From the NCBI RefSeq assembly GCF_018449655.1, contig NZ_JAAVUX010000005.1, positions 1-64,000 of the forward strand: 64,000 nucleotides of DNA, read 5' to 3'. Below, piece by piece: positions 9,256 through 16,877 of the stretch. The notes under the pieces are model-generated. The model was given only the letters and a program-made list of their open reading frames with translations. It was not told the origin of the DNA and did no database searches. Every line of letters starts with the position of its first letter. Positions within the stretch are counted from its first letter, which is position 1. Position numbers and translations under genes: made by a program. Origin of the DNA: Pseudomonas sp. dw_358. Its GTDB lineage: Bacteria > Pseudomonadota > Gammaproteobacteria > Pseudomonadales > Pseudomonadaceae.

Positions 9256-9573
9256 GGCACGTCGCTGTAGCAAAACGTGTGGAAACACCTGCAACACCCC
9301 GCTGGCTTTAGGCTACGTGCTTTACCGCCAGCAACCGAATTCAAGAAACCCGTCGTGGCAACGCTGACGGGTTTTTTTTCGTGTCGGGCTCAGACAAGCG
9401 CGGCGGGTCAAATCAAGACCATTACAGTTATAAGAATTTTTATTTCGACAGGTACAGCTTGAGTAGAGGGGAACTTCGCTTCATGACATTGTCTGAACTC
9501 GGTTGCCCAAGACGGACAAGCGCACCTATGGCGCTGTACCATCACTCTTTGTCCTTAGAATCCAGGAGTTTCC
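9256..9573 (+). other. 318-bp intergenic region before the DUF2388 cluster
   Basis: Apart from the terminator at 9346-9379, I see only a likely promoter region and CCAGGAG near 9563, the ribosome binding site for the first DUF2388 gene. Short frames here lack coding character. Confidence 0.4.
9346..9379 (+). terminator. intrinsic terminator of the DUF1127 gene
   Basis: AAACCCGTC (9346-9354) pairs with GACGGGTTT (9366-9374) and is followed by an eight-T run (9372-9379). Confidence 0.85.
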
Positions 9574-9891
9574 ATGCGTCGTTCCCGCCTGTTCGGCACA
9601 GCATTGCTGCTTGCCCTGGCCTCTAATGCCCATGCATCCAGTTTCGTCGTGACCACCAACGCCATTGTCGACGCCGTGGATGCGTCGAGCCGCGCCACCT
9701 CGAAGGCTTCGTCGTCACTGCACGACAACAAGATCGTCCAGGCCGCCAAAGACGATGCAGCCAGTTTCGTCGCCAGCAATGGCGAGATCCGCGGCGCCAA
9801 ACTGGAAAGCGCGCTGGCCTACCTGCGTCAGCAGATGCCGCAGAGCAAAGCCACCGACGGCCAACTGGCTCAGGCTATTCTCGCGAGCTGA
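9574..9891 (+). CDS. DUF2388 secreted protein, copy 1
   Basis: A 105-residue protein with a signal peptide (MRRSRLFGTALLLALASNAHA, cleavage near residue 21). The mature domain has the pattern DDAASFVASNGEIRGAKLES followed by LAYLR and QLAQAIL, shared with the two genes that follow. From memory, this family (DUF2388/TIGR02448) is known to occur as three tandem copies in Pseudomonas and has no assigned function. CCAGGAG precedes the start. It is the first gene of what looks like an operon ending in a DUF4105 envelope protein, which suggests a periplasmic role. Confidence 0.85.
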   Translation: MRRSRLFGTALLLALASNAHASSFVVTTNAIVDAVDASSRATSKASSSLHDNKIVQAAKDDAASFVASNGEIRGAKLESALAYLRQQMPQSKATDGQLAQAILAS

Positions 9892-10001
9892 TCAGGCTTC
9901 GCACGTATTTGTATGAAAATTGCGACATCTGGCACAGCGCTATAGTCCTGACCGGGCGGTTCCGCTAGCCTTGGCCGCTGGTTTTTTCGGCCGGACGTAT
10001 C

Positions 10002-10292
10002 ATGCGCTATTTGCCTTTGCTGTTTGTCATCTGCTGGACCGGGCCAGCCTTGGCCTTCGACCTGAGTACTCAGAGTCTTGTGGCAACTGGCTACGTCACC
10101 AGCCAGGTGACGACGGCCCCCTTCGACAGAAAGTTAGTACTTGCCGCACAGGACGATGCGGCGGCGTTTGTGGCCAGTGACGGTCAGATGCGCTCGGCAC
10201 GACTGGAGTCGGCATTGGCTTATCTGCGCAATGCCCATCCAGGTCTGCAAGCCAGCGATCTTGAGCTGGCCCAGGCAATCCTCGTTCAATAA
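10002..10292 (+). CDS. DUF2388 secreted protein, copy 2
   Basis: A 96-residue secreted paralogue of its neighbours: signal peptide MRYLPLLFVICWTGPALA, then DDAAAFVASDGQMRSARLESALAYLR and a terminal ELAQAIL. It differs from copy 1 mainly in the first 30 mature residues, so the conserved C-terminal half is probably the functional core. Its ribosome binding site is weak, and the 110-bp gap before it could hold its own promoter. Function unknown. Confidence 0.83.
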   Translation: MRYLPLLFVICWTGPALAFDLSTQSLVATGYVTSQVTTAPFDRKLVLAAQDDAAAFVASDGQMRSARLESALAYLRNAHPGLQASDLELAQAILVQ

Positions 10293-10318
10293 ACCTACGT
10301 TCCTTCTGGAGACATGCA

Positions 10319-10639
10319 ATGCGTACCCCGCTGATCGCCGCCGCTCTCGGCCTGTTAGTACTGACCGACGTGGCCCAGGCGCACACCCTGGAGCAGACCA
10401 GTAACATTATCGTTCGCGCATTCGGCCGCTCGATCAATTTCACCTCCGACACCACCACTTCGGTACGCGACTCCAAGGTCGTACGCGAAGCCCATGACGA
10501 CGCCGCCAGCTACGTCGCCAGCGCCGGTGACATCCACGGGGCGCAACTGGACGCCGCGTTCAACACCCTGCGTGCCCGCCTGCCCGAAGCTCGCAATGCC
10601 AGCGATCAGGATCTCGCCGAAGCCATCCTCGCACTGTGA
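10319..10639 (+). CDS. DUF2388 secreted protein, copy 3
   Basis: A 106-residue secreted protein (signal peptide ending near ADVAQA-type sequence at about residue 21). It has the family core DDAASYVASAGDIHGAQLDAA and ends DLAEAILAL. It is the most divergent of the three copies. CTGGAGA lies a few nt before the ATG, and the stop codon overlaps the GTG start of the DUF4105 gene by 4 nt, so the two are translationally coupled. That coupling is the best hint that DUF2388 proteins and the DUF4105 protein act together. Function unknown. Confidence 0.85.
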   Translation: MRTPLIAAALGLLVLTDVAQAHTLEQTSNIIVRAFGRSINFTSDTTTSVRDSKVVREAHDDAASYVASAGDIHGAQLDAAFNTLRARLPEARNASDQDLAEAILAL

Positions 10640-12597
10640 GGCCATGGCGTGCCTGGCTGCTTGCCTGCAGTCTACTGCTGACCGGCAGCCCGGCGTTCGC
10701 CGGGTTGCAACTGGATCTGCAAGGCAGCGACCTCAGCCCGGCCCAGCGCCAGGCCAGCCAGGCATTGCTTGACGAAGCCATGACCCGCCTGCCGCCCAGC
10801 TTCGTCGCGCGGCTGGACCGGCGCATCGCCGTCAACTGGTCCAGCAATATGCCGGACAACGCCTATGGCGAAGCCTCACCCGTGTCCAGCCTTGAACTCA
10901 ACCGCAAGCTCCTCGGCAGCCTCACGGATGGCAGCGCGGCCAGCACCCTCACCCATCGACCCCACGGCACGGTGCGCGCAGAGCTGCTGGCGACGGTGCT
11001 GCACGAAGTCACCCATATTTACGACCGCGCTCGCCTGTGGCCCGAGGACCAGCGTCGGCTGATCGCCCGTTGCACGCGGCAGGCCTCCAATACCGGACTG
11101 GTCGGCTTGCCCGACAACTGCCGCGGGCAGGTCGATCGGCAATTTACCCTCAGTGATGACCCCCGCTTGCTTGACCTCGCCGGTTGGCCACAACGTGTGG
11201 GCAAACGGGGCGAACGCGAAGAGCAGAATCGTCAGATCGTGCGCAGCCCGGACATCTACGAGATCACCAATCCACTGGAGTTCGCCGCGGTCAACATGGA
11301 GTACTTTCTCCTCGACCCTGCCTACCCGTGCCGACGTCCCGGCCTGTACGCCTATTACAAGAACCACTTCGGCTGGGCGCCTCCCAACCCGCAGCAATGC
11401 CCTCACGAGCTGCCCTTCGTCAATGCCGGCAGCGACTTCGGCAAGACACCGCTGGGCAAGATCGACCCCGAGCGCGTCTATGAAGTCGACTACCTGCTGG
11501 CCGAGGCCAACCAGAACTGGGTCAGCCGCTGGGGCCACTCGATGCTGCGTCTGGTGATCTGTGCACCGGGCCGGCCGCGCGGCCCGGACTGCCGACTGGA
11601 CCTGGACCAGAGCCTGGTGCTGTCCTATCGCGCCTTCGTCAACGATGTGCAGCTCTCGACCTGGGGTGGGCTGAACGGCGCCTATCCATCGCGATTGTTC
11701 GTGCTGCCCCTGAGCCAGGTCATTGACGAGTACACCAAGACCGAGCTACGTGGGCTGGCCTCGGTGCCGCTCAAGCTGACTCGCGAGCAGATCGAGTCAC
11801 TGGTGCGCCATTCGGCGGAAATGCACTGGAGCTATGACGGCAGCTACTACTTCGTATCCAACAATTGCGCGGTCGAAACCCTCAAGCTGCTGCGTGCCGG
11901 GACCGACGATCCGCGCCTGCAAGCACTGGACAACATCACCCCTAACGGCCTGCTCGAGGTCCTTGAGGCCCGAGGGCTGGCCGACGGCAGCGTGCTTGAT
12001 GATCACCGCGAGGCGCTGCGCCGCGGCTACCATTTCGATTCCTACCGGGACCGCTACCAGGCCATGTTCGAGATCGTCAAACAGCGCCTGCCGGTCAAGC
12101 AGAAGACCGTCGAGGACTGGCTGGGGCAGACACCCGAAGAGCGCCGCCCCTGGTTTGCCCAAGCCGATCTGCGAGCCAGCGCCGCCTTGTTGCTGTTGGA
12201 GCAGGCCAGTTTCCGGCGCCAACTGCTGCTGGCTCAGGAAGAGGTCAAGCAGAAGTACCTGGGGGCGCGCGGCCAAGCCAACGGCGGGATGGCCAACGCC
12301 AACAAGACCTTGCAGGCGCTGTTGGCCAACAGCGGTTTCCTCAGTCGCCCTGCCGAACTGCTCGACAGTGGGGGTTACGGTCTGCCGCAGGCCAACGAGT
12401 GGCATCGCCTGGAATCGGAAAGCACGTCCCGGCAGGCAACCCTGCAGAAATTGAGCGTGGAGCTGGACAAGGAAGTGCGTGCACTGCTGACGCCTGCGCG
12501 GGCCCGGGAGATGGCCGCCAACGAAGAAAACATCACGCTGGTAGGCGACCATCTGCGGGCGCTGCACAAGGCGGCGGGTGGCTTGATTCTGCCTTGA
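10636..12597 (+). CDS. DUF4105-domain envelope protein, possible cysteine acyltransferase or peptidase fold
   Basis: A 653-residue protein beginning with a signal peptide (MRPWRAWLLACSLLLTGSPAFA). Residues about 20-220 hold a zinc-protease-like HEVTH motif (ATVLHEVTHIYD, near residue 120). The middle region (about 280-430) is DUF4105, with a conserved His in SRWGHSMLRL and Cys in FVSNNCAVETLKLLR, the pair expected of a permuted NlpC/P60-type active site. The C-terminal 200 residues are helical. From memory, a DUF4105 protein (Lnb) is the lipoprotein N-acyltransferase of Bacteroides, but Pseudomonas normally uses Lnt, so that role is only a possibility. Start is GTG overlapping the preceding TGA. 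Confidence 0.75.
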   Translation: MRPWRAWLLACSLLLTGSPAFAGLQLDLQGSDLSPAQRQASQALLDEAMTRLPPSFVARLDRRIAVNWSSNMPDNAYGEASPVSSLELNRKLLGSLTDGSAASTLTHRPHGTVRAELLATVLHEVTHIYDRARLWPEDQRRLIARCTRQASNTGLVGLPDNCRGQVDRQFTLSDDPRLLDLAGWPQRVGKRGEREEQNRQIVRSPDIYEITNPLEFAAVNMEYFLLDPAYPCRRPGLYAYYKNHFGWAPPNPQQCPHELPFVNAGSDFGKTPLGKIDPERVYEVDYLLAEANQNWVSRWGHSMLRLVICAPGRPRGPDCRLDLDQSLVLSYRAFVNDVQLSTWGGLNGAYPSRLFVLPLSQVIDEYTKTELRGLASVPLKLTREQIESLVRHSAEMHWSYDGSYYFVSNNCAVETLKLLRAGTDDPRLQALDNITPNGLLEVLEARGLADGSVLDDHREALRRGYHFDSYRDRYQAMFEIVKQRLPVKQKTVEDWLGQTPEERRPWFAQADLRASAALLLLEQASFRRQLLLAQEEVKQKYLGARGQANGGMANANKTLQALLANSGFLSRPAELLDSGGYGLPQANEWHRLESESTSRQATLQKLSVELDKEVRALLTPARAREMAANEENITLVGDHLRALHKAAGGLILP

Positions 12598-12614
12598 TCG
12601 ATGCGATGTCTGCC

Positions 12615-12651
12615 AGGCCCTTCAGAACCGAGCGTGCTCGGGAAAGGGCCT
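12615..12651. terminator. hairpin between convergent genes
   Basis: AGGCCCTT (12615-12622) pairs with AAGGGCCT (12644-12651), and inside it CCGAGC pairs with GCTCGG (12628-12641). There is no T-run. It lies between the stops of the DUF4105 gene and the convergent small gene, so it may serve as a weak two-way terminator. Its GAGC/GCTC core resembles Pseudomonas REP sequences. Confidence 0.45.
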
Positions 12652-12717
12652 CCTTGATTGCCCGGCTGAACGGTGGGGCGACCCGTTTGCCAACAAGCTC
12701 GGCCCTGCAGTGAACTG

Positions 12718-13098
12718 TCAGGCGCTCTTCGGTTTCTTCGGCTTCAGGTACTTGGTCAACCCCTGAAACCAGATCACCAGTGCCGGATTGCCCTTGATCT
12801 GGATGGTCTTGTCCTGAATGCCCTGCATGAACGCCAACTGCTTGTTTTTGGCCTGCAAGGTTTCAAAACCGAAGGCGGCATCCTTGAAGGCAATCGCAAA
12901 AGCGGGCTGGGGAACGGTGCCGCTGCGGCTGCGAATGCGCATGTCCTTGACGACGAAATGTCGAGCGACCTTGCCATCCAGGGTCTGCAGCTGGAACACC
13001 AGGTCGCGATCCACCAGTTGTTGCTGAAATGCAGGGTTTTGACGACTGGCTCGGGCCATCAGCCAGCCCATGGCCCACAGCAATAAGCGGAACTTCAT
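12718..13098 (-). CDS. small conserved protein, possible SCP2-like fold
   Basis: A 126-residue protein with a short hydrophobic N-terminus (MKFRLLLWAMGWLMARAS) that could be a signal or membrane anchor. The remainder reads FAIAFKDAAFGFETL then IQIKGNPALVIWFQGLTKYL, a pattern reminiscent of sterol-carrier-protein-2-like domains, and ends in a lysine-rich tail (KPKKPKSA). I do not recognise a specific function. It lies just downstream of the HU gene on the same strand, separated by a good terminator, an arrangement conserved in other pseudomonads as far as I recall. I start at MKFRLL, two codons inside the longest frame; the two starts cannot be separated by sequence. Confidence 0.6.
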   Translation of the reverse strand: MKFRLLLWAMGWLMARASRQNPAFQQQLVDRDLVFQLQTLDGKVARHFVVKDMRIRSRSGTVPQPAFAIAFKDAAFGFETLQAKNKQLAFMQGIQDKTIQIKGNPALVIWFQGLTKYLKPKKPKSA

Positions 13099-13143
13099 GT
13101 ACACCCCTCGAAAAAGCTCGGATGTTAGCAGCCCCGGACAACA

Positions 13144-13174
13144 AAATGGGCGCTGCCGTCTGGCGCGCCCATTT
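13144..13174 (-). terminator. intrinsic terminator of the HU gene
   Basis: Perfect 10-bp arms AAATGGGCGC (13144-13153) and GCGCCCATTT (13165-13174). On the minus strand the stem ends in CCCATTTTGTTGT, giving a U-rich tail after the hup stop. Confidence 0.7.
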
Positions 13175-13202
13175 CGGTGAAACCGGTGATGCGTGGAGTC
13201 GA

Positions 13203-13475
13203 TCAGTTCACGCTGTCTTTCAGGAATTTTCCGGGCTTGAACGCAACGGTGTTGCTCGCCTTGATCTTCACCGGCTCGCCGGTCTGCGGGTTTTTCCCGG
13301 TCCGAGCACCGCGGTGGCGCTGGAGGAAGGTGCCGAAGCCGACCAGCGTCACACTGTCCTTGCGGTGCAGCGCGCCCGTGATTTCTTCCAGTACGGCGTT
13401 GAGCACTCGGTTGGCCTGATCCTTGGTAAGATCCGCTTTTTCAGCGATTGCAGCGGCGAGTTCTGGTTTACGCAT
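13203..13475 (-). CDS. HU-family DNA-binding protein
   Basis: A 90-residue bacterial histone-like protein: N-terminal helices (MRKPELAAAIAEKADLTKDQANRVLNAVLEEI) and the DNA-grasping arm region (VTLVGFGTFLQRHRGARTGKNPQTGEPVKI) with the usual Asn-Pro at the arm tip, ending FKPGKFLKDSVN. It bends and constrains DNA, contributing to nucleoid structure. Pseudomonas encodes several HU/IHF paralogues; this one is the lone gene beside rubredoxin and ubiC (the PA5348 position in P. aeruginosa, from memory), not the lon-linked hupB. GAGGTTCTC-type sequence precedes the ATG. Confidence 0.95.
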   Translation of the reverse strand: MRKPELAAAIAEKADLTKDQANRVLNAVLEEITGALHRKDSVTLVGFGTFLQRHRGARTGKNPQTGEPVKIKASNTVAFKPGKFLKDSVN

Positions 13476-13692
13476 GTGAGAGAACCTCTTTGACGGTTTT
13501 TTGTTTTTATGTCCGCACTGCTCTTCCCAGCAGGGCTTGACGCTCCGCAGGCTCTAACCCGCGGCAGACCGAGTGAGAATGGCACGCCGACAAAGCCGGC
13601 GCCAGTAGCGGGGAGGCGTTTGTATCAAGCCTGTAAGGGGGATTGCGACAGAAGGCCGGTTATTTACGCCAAATGGCCGCAGGAAGGGGCGA

Positions 13693-13860
13693 TCAGCCGA
13701 TCTCGATCATCTCGAAGTCCATCTTGCCGACGCCGCAATCGGGGCACAACCAATCTTCCGGCACGTCCTGCCAGAGCGTGCCCGGGGCAATGCCGTCGTC
13801 CGGCCAGCCATCGGCCTCGTTATAAATCAGACCGCACACAATGCATTGCCACTTTTTCAT
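13693..13860 (-). CDS. rubA: rubredoxin
   Basis: A 55-residue rubredoxin with both iron-binding CxxC pairs, [22 protein letters not shown] and CPDCGVGK. It is a one-iron electron carrier, usually fed by an NAD(P)H rubredoxin reductase and delivering electrons to oxygenases or oxygen-detoxifying enzymes. The start at 13860 is chosen because GAGGAAG lies 7-8 nt upstream; the longer frame at 13875 would overlap that site. No second rubredoxin and no reductase gene are adjacent, unlike the rubA1-rubA2-reductase cluster of P. aeruginosa. It diverges from ubiC. Confidence 0.95.
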   Translation of the reverse strand: MKKWQCIVCGLIYNEADGWPDDGIAPGTLWQDVPEDWLCPDCGVGKMDFEMIEIG

Positions 13861-14059
13861 TACACACTTCCTCAAACGTATCAGGCAGGACGGCGGTCGA
13901 TCATGGATACAGCGCTGTCGACCGGCTCAGCGCGTTTTGTACTGATCGCACACTCAGGATGCAAGTCACACGTCATTCAGGCTTGCCAGTCACGGCTCAA
14001 AACCACGCGCCAACCATGATAAGCTCTTCGCTCCTTTGGCCACAAAATGCCTAATTACC

Positions 14060-14617
14060 GTGCCAGCAGAATTCTTCGAAACGTCCTCGCCCCTGTGGCT
14101 CGAGCAAAACGACACCACGGTTCATCGCGGTGCCCGTGACTGGTTATTCGACGAGGGTTCTTTGACGAGGCGGCTGACGGATCTGGCCGGTGGCCGATTC
14201 GCAATCCAAGTACTGGAAGAAGGCTTCGAGGTGTTGCGCGCAGACGAGTGCGAAGCCCTCGAACTGCCCGCCGGCAGCACGGGCTGGGCCCGGGAAGTGC
14301 TGTTGTGCGGCGTCGATACGCCGTGGGTATTCGCCCGCACCGTGACCGCTCGGCAAGCTGCGGAGGCCACTGATCTGGAACTGCCCGCGCTCGGCAACCG
14401 CTCCCTGGGCGATTTATTGTTCGACAACTCGGCGTTTCTCCGCGGCCCCATCGAAATCTGCCAATACCCTTCACAATGGTTGCCCGAGACCCATCAGGTC
14501 GAAGGGCTGTGGGCTCGGCGCTCGCGCTTCGATCGCGACGAGACCCATCTGCTGGTGGCCGAAGTCTTCCTGACGGGCTTTTGGGGCGCCCTGATGTTCC
14601 CGCCGGCCAAGCCCTGA
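14060..14617 (+). CDS. ubiC: chorismate lyase
   Basis: Converts chorismate to 4-hydroxybenzoate and pyruvate, the first committed step of ubiquinone synthesis. Recognised by [13 protein letters not shown] near the N-terminus, [31 protein letters not shown] and the ending [18 protein letters not shown]. It overlaps ubiA by one base. The start is uncertain: no ATG is in frame at the right place. GTG at 14060 ([14 protein letters not shown], 185 residues) gives the usual family length, while TTG at 14036 adds eight residues. Neither has a clear ribosome binding site. Confidence 0.9.
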   Translation: MPAEFFETSSPLWLEQNDTTVHRGARDWLFDEGSLTRRLTDLAGGRFAIQVLEEGFEVLRADECEALELPAGSTGWAREVLLCGVDTPWVFARTVTARQAAEATDLELPALGNRSLGDLLFDNSAFLRGPIEICQYPSQWLPETHQVEGLWARRSRFDRDETHLLVAEVFLTGFWGALMFPPAKP

Positions 14618-15507
14618 TGTACCAGCGGGTCCTCAAGTCGCTCAACCGCCTGCATCCCAGGGCGTGGGACTTTGTCCAACTGACCCGGGTGGACAAGCCA
14701 ATCGGTATCTACCTGCTCCTGTGGCCCACGCTGTGGGCTCTGTGGGTCGCCGGTGCGGGGCATCCGAGCCTGGCCAATGTGATCATTTTCGTGCTGGGCG
14801 TGATACTGATGCGCGCGGCCGGCTGCGTGATCAACGACGTGGCCGACCGCAAGGTCGATGGTCACGTCAAGCGCACCGAGCAGCGTCCCTTGGCCAGCGG
14901 ACGGATCACCACCCGCGAAGCCTTGGTCTTCTTTGCCGTGCTGGTGGCTATGAGCTTTGTGCTGGTGCTCTGCACCAATGCCGCCACTATCGGCCTGTCC
15001 CTGGGCGGCCTGATCCTGGCGGCCAGTTATCCGTTCATGAAGCGCTATACCCATCTACCCCAGGTGGTGCTGGGTGCCGCGTTTTCGTGGGGGATGCCCA
15101 TGGCGTTCACCGCTCAGACCGGCCACCTGCCCGCAGTGGCCTGGTTGCTGTACATCGCCAATCTGCTGTGGACGGTGGGTTACGACACCTATTACGCCAT
15201 GGTCGACCGCGACGACGATCTGAAGATCGGCGTCAAGTCCACGGCCATCCTGTTCGGCCGCAATGACCGTCTGATTATCGCCATGCTGCAAGGGCTGGCA
15301 CTGGTCTTCCTGTTACTGGCCGGGAACAGCTTCGGGCTGGGCGGCTGGTACCACTTGGGCCTGCTGGGCGCAACGCTGTGCTTTGCCTGGGAGTATTGGC
15401 AGACTCGCAACCGTGAGCGCATGGCGTGCTTCAAGGCCTTCCTGCACAACCATTGGGCGGGGCTGCTGATCTTTCTGGGGATCGTCGCGGATTACGCGTT
15501 TCGGTGA
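14617..15507 (+). CDS. ubiA: 4-hydroxybenzoate polyprenyltransferase
   Basis: A 296-residue integral membrane prenyltransferase that attaches the polyprenyl tail to 4-hydroxybenzoate. Both magnesium-pyrophosphate motifs are intact: [19 protein letters not shown] (NDxxDxxxD) near residues 80-98 and [12 protein letters not shown] near residue 190. About eight or nine transmembrane helices are visible. The ATG at 14617 overlaps the ubiC stop (TGATG), so the pair is translationally coupled. The longer upstream frame inside ubiC is a shadow. Confidence 0.96.
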   Translation: MYQRVLKSLNRLHPRAWDFVQLTRVDKPIGIYLLLWPTLWALWVAGAGHPSLANVIIFVLGVILMRAAGCVINDVADRKVDGHVKRTEQRPLASGRITTREALVFFAVLVAMSFVLVLCTNAATIGLSLGGLILAASYPFMKRYTHLPQVVLGAAFSWGMPMAFTAQTGHLPAVAWLLYIANLLWTVGYDTYYAMVDRDDDLKIGVKSTAILFGRNDRLIIAMLQGLALVFLLLAGNSFGLGGWYHLGLLGATLCFAWEYWQTRNRERMACFKAFLHNHWAGLLIFLGIVADYAFR

Positions 15508-15514
15508 GTCTGCT

Positions 15515-15549
15515 CGTGGGCTCCTGCGCGCTGTTGGCAGGAGCCCGCG
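15515..15549. repeat. REP-like hairpin after ubiA
   Basis: GGGCTCCTGC (15518-15527) pairs perfectly with GCAGGAGCCC (15537-15546), extendable by three pairs. There is no T-run. The GGCTCCTGC/GCAGGAGCC core matches the other REP-type hairpins in this window. It lies between the convergent ends of ubiA and the next gene. Confidence 0.5.
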
Positions 15550-15559
15550 ATCGGGGTCC

Positions 15560-15934
15560 CTACATCCCCTTCAACACATGCCACACATCCTTCATCCCAT
15601 CCCCTTTCATATCGCCAGGCGAGGCATCCTTTGCGAAGGTGTAGACCGGCTTGCCGCCGTATGCCCACTGCATCATGCCGTCGTCCCGTTTGACAATGGT
15701 CCACATGCCGGTGGGGTGGTCCGTGGACATGGCCATCAAGGGTGGCCAGTTATCGGCGCAGGTGGTGTTGCAGTTCGATTTGCCCGGAGCATCCTTGTCG
15801 AAGGTATAGAGCGCCATGCCTTTGTGGTCCACCATGGCATCGCCGCTCATCATCGCGGGGCCGTCTGCAAGAGCCATACTGGGTAAAGCAAGGGCAGCAG
15901 CGAGGGTCATCCAGGTCAGCGTGTTGCGAGTCAT
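15560..15934 (-). CDS. secreted repeat protein (COG4315 family)
   Basis: A 124-residue exported protein. The signal peptide [23 protein letters not shown] is followed by two copies of the family repeat, each with a [GK]x(2,3)[LV]YTFxKD core ([13 protein letters not shown] and [15 protein letters not shown]). [14 protein letters not shown] lies between them. The protein family is common in Pseudomonas and annotated only as secreted repeat of unknown function. I start at 15934 because the signal peptide begins there; the longer frame adds an unlikely cysteine-rich lead. It is divergent from phoB with a 188-bp gap; whether it belongs to the phosphate regulon is open. Confidence 0.8.
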   Translation of the reverse strand: MTRNTLTWMTLAAALALPSMALADGPAMMSGDAMVDHKGMALYTFDKDAPGKSNCNTTCADNWPPLMAMSTDHPTGMWTIVKRDDGMMQWAYGGKPVYTFAKDASPGDMKGDGMKDVWHVLKGM

Positions 15935-16007
15935 TGGATATTCCTGTTCTTGTGTATGAAGGCAAAAGCTTAGTCCACAGTGCGTTACTTGATAGGCTGC
16001 GCGACAG

Positions 16008-16025
16008 TTGTCACACGACTGCAAT
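16008..16025 (+). promoter_or_regulatory. candidate PHO box upstream of phoB
   Basis: TTGTCAC-ACGA-CTGCAAT fits the 7-4-7 PhoB direct-repeat pattern (consensus CTGTCAT twice) with a few mismatches. TATCTA (16034-16039) lies 8 bp downstream as a -10 element. Autoregulation of phoB by PhoB is well known in other bacteria; here the match is moderate. Confidence 0.5.
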
Positions 16026-16122
16026 AATTCCGTTATCTAATGCGGCGCAAGCAAACGATTCCCGGGCCTCATTTTTCACAGGAACCTGGAACCGCAGCAC
16101 TCTCGATCCACAGGAGCTGAGC

Positions 16123-16812
16123 ATGGTTGGCAGAAACATTCTGATCGTTGACGACGAAGCGCCCATTCGCGAAATGATCGCCGTCGCGTTGGAAATGGCT
16201 GGCTATGACTGCCTGGAGGCCGAAAACTCGCAGCAGGCCCACGCCATCATCGTCGACCGTAAACCGGACCTGATCCTGCTCGACTGGATGCTGCCCGGCA
16301 CCTCGGGTATTGAGTTGGCCCGGCGGCTCAAACGTGACGAGCTGACGGGGGACATCCCCATCATCATGCTCACTGCCAAGGGCGAGGAAGACAACAAGAT
16401 CCAGGGCCTGGAAGTGGGTGCCGATGACTACATCACCAAGCCGTTCTCGCCTCGTGAGCTGGTTGCACGGCTCAAGGCCGTGCTGCGCCGGGCCGGCCCC
16501 AGCGACGGTGAAGCGCCGATCGAGGTCGGCGGCCTGTTGCTGGACCCAATCAGCCACCGCGTGACCATCGACGGCAAGCCCGCTGAAATGGGCCCGACCG
16601 AATATCGCTTGCTGCAATTCTTCATGACCCATCAAGAGCGCGCCTACACCCGTGGCCAGTTGCTCGACCAGGTGTGGGGTGGCAATGTCTACGTCGAAGA
16701 ACGCACCGTTGACGTGCACATCCGCCGCCTGCGCAAGGCTTTGGGCGATGCCTACGAGAGCCTGGTACAGACGGTACGCGGCACTGGCTATCGTTTCTCC
16801 ACCAAAAGCTGA
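16123..16812 (+). CDS. phoB: phosphate-regulon response regulator PhoB
   Basis: A 229-residue OmpR-class regulator: receiver domain (residues 5-120) with acidic pocket DDE at 10-12, phospho-acceptor Asp54 (ILLDWMLPG), and Lys in the [10 protein letters not shown] segment. A winged-helix DNA-binding domain (about 130-229, ending [12 protein letters not shown]...VRGTGYRFS) follows. It activates high-affinity phosphate uptake genes when phosphate is scarce. The ATG at 16123 has GGAGCTGAGC just upstream; the far longer upstream frame has no support. phoR follows, and the pst-phoU operon it controls is 4-12 kb to the right. Confidence 0.97.
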   Translation: MVGRNILIVDDEAPIREMIAVALEMAGYDCLEAENSQQAHAIIVDRKPDLILLDWMLPGTSGIELARRLKRDELTGDIPIIMLTAKGEEDNKIQGLEVGADDYITKPFSPRELVARLKAVLRRAGPSDGEAPIEVGGLLLDPISHRVTIDGKPAEMGPTEYRLLQFFMTHQERAYTRGQLLDQVWGGNVYVEERTVDVHIRRLRKALGDAYESLVQTVRGTGYRFSTKS

Positions 16813-16877
16813 CACGGCGCAGGCGGTCAGCGGCCTGATGCTGTCAGTGGATGTTATCTGGAAAGGACGCGGGTCAA

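Noticed and set aside
15742-16122. Long N-terminal extension of phoB
   Set aside because: The extension is antisense to the secreted repeat protein and lacks any domain; PhoB has its normal length from 16123.
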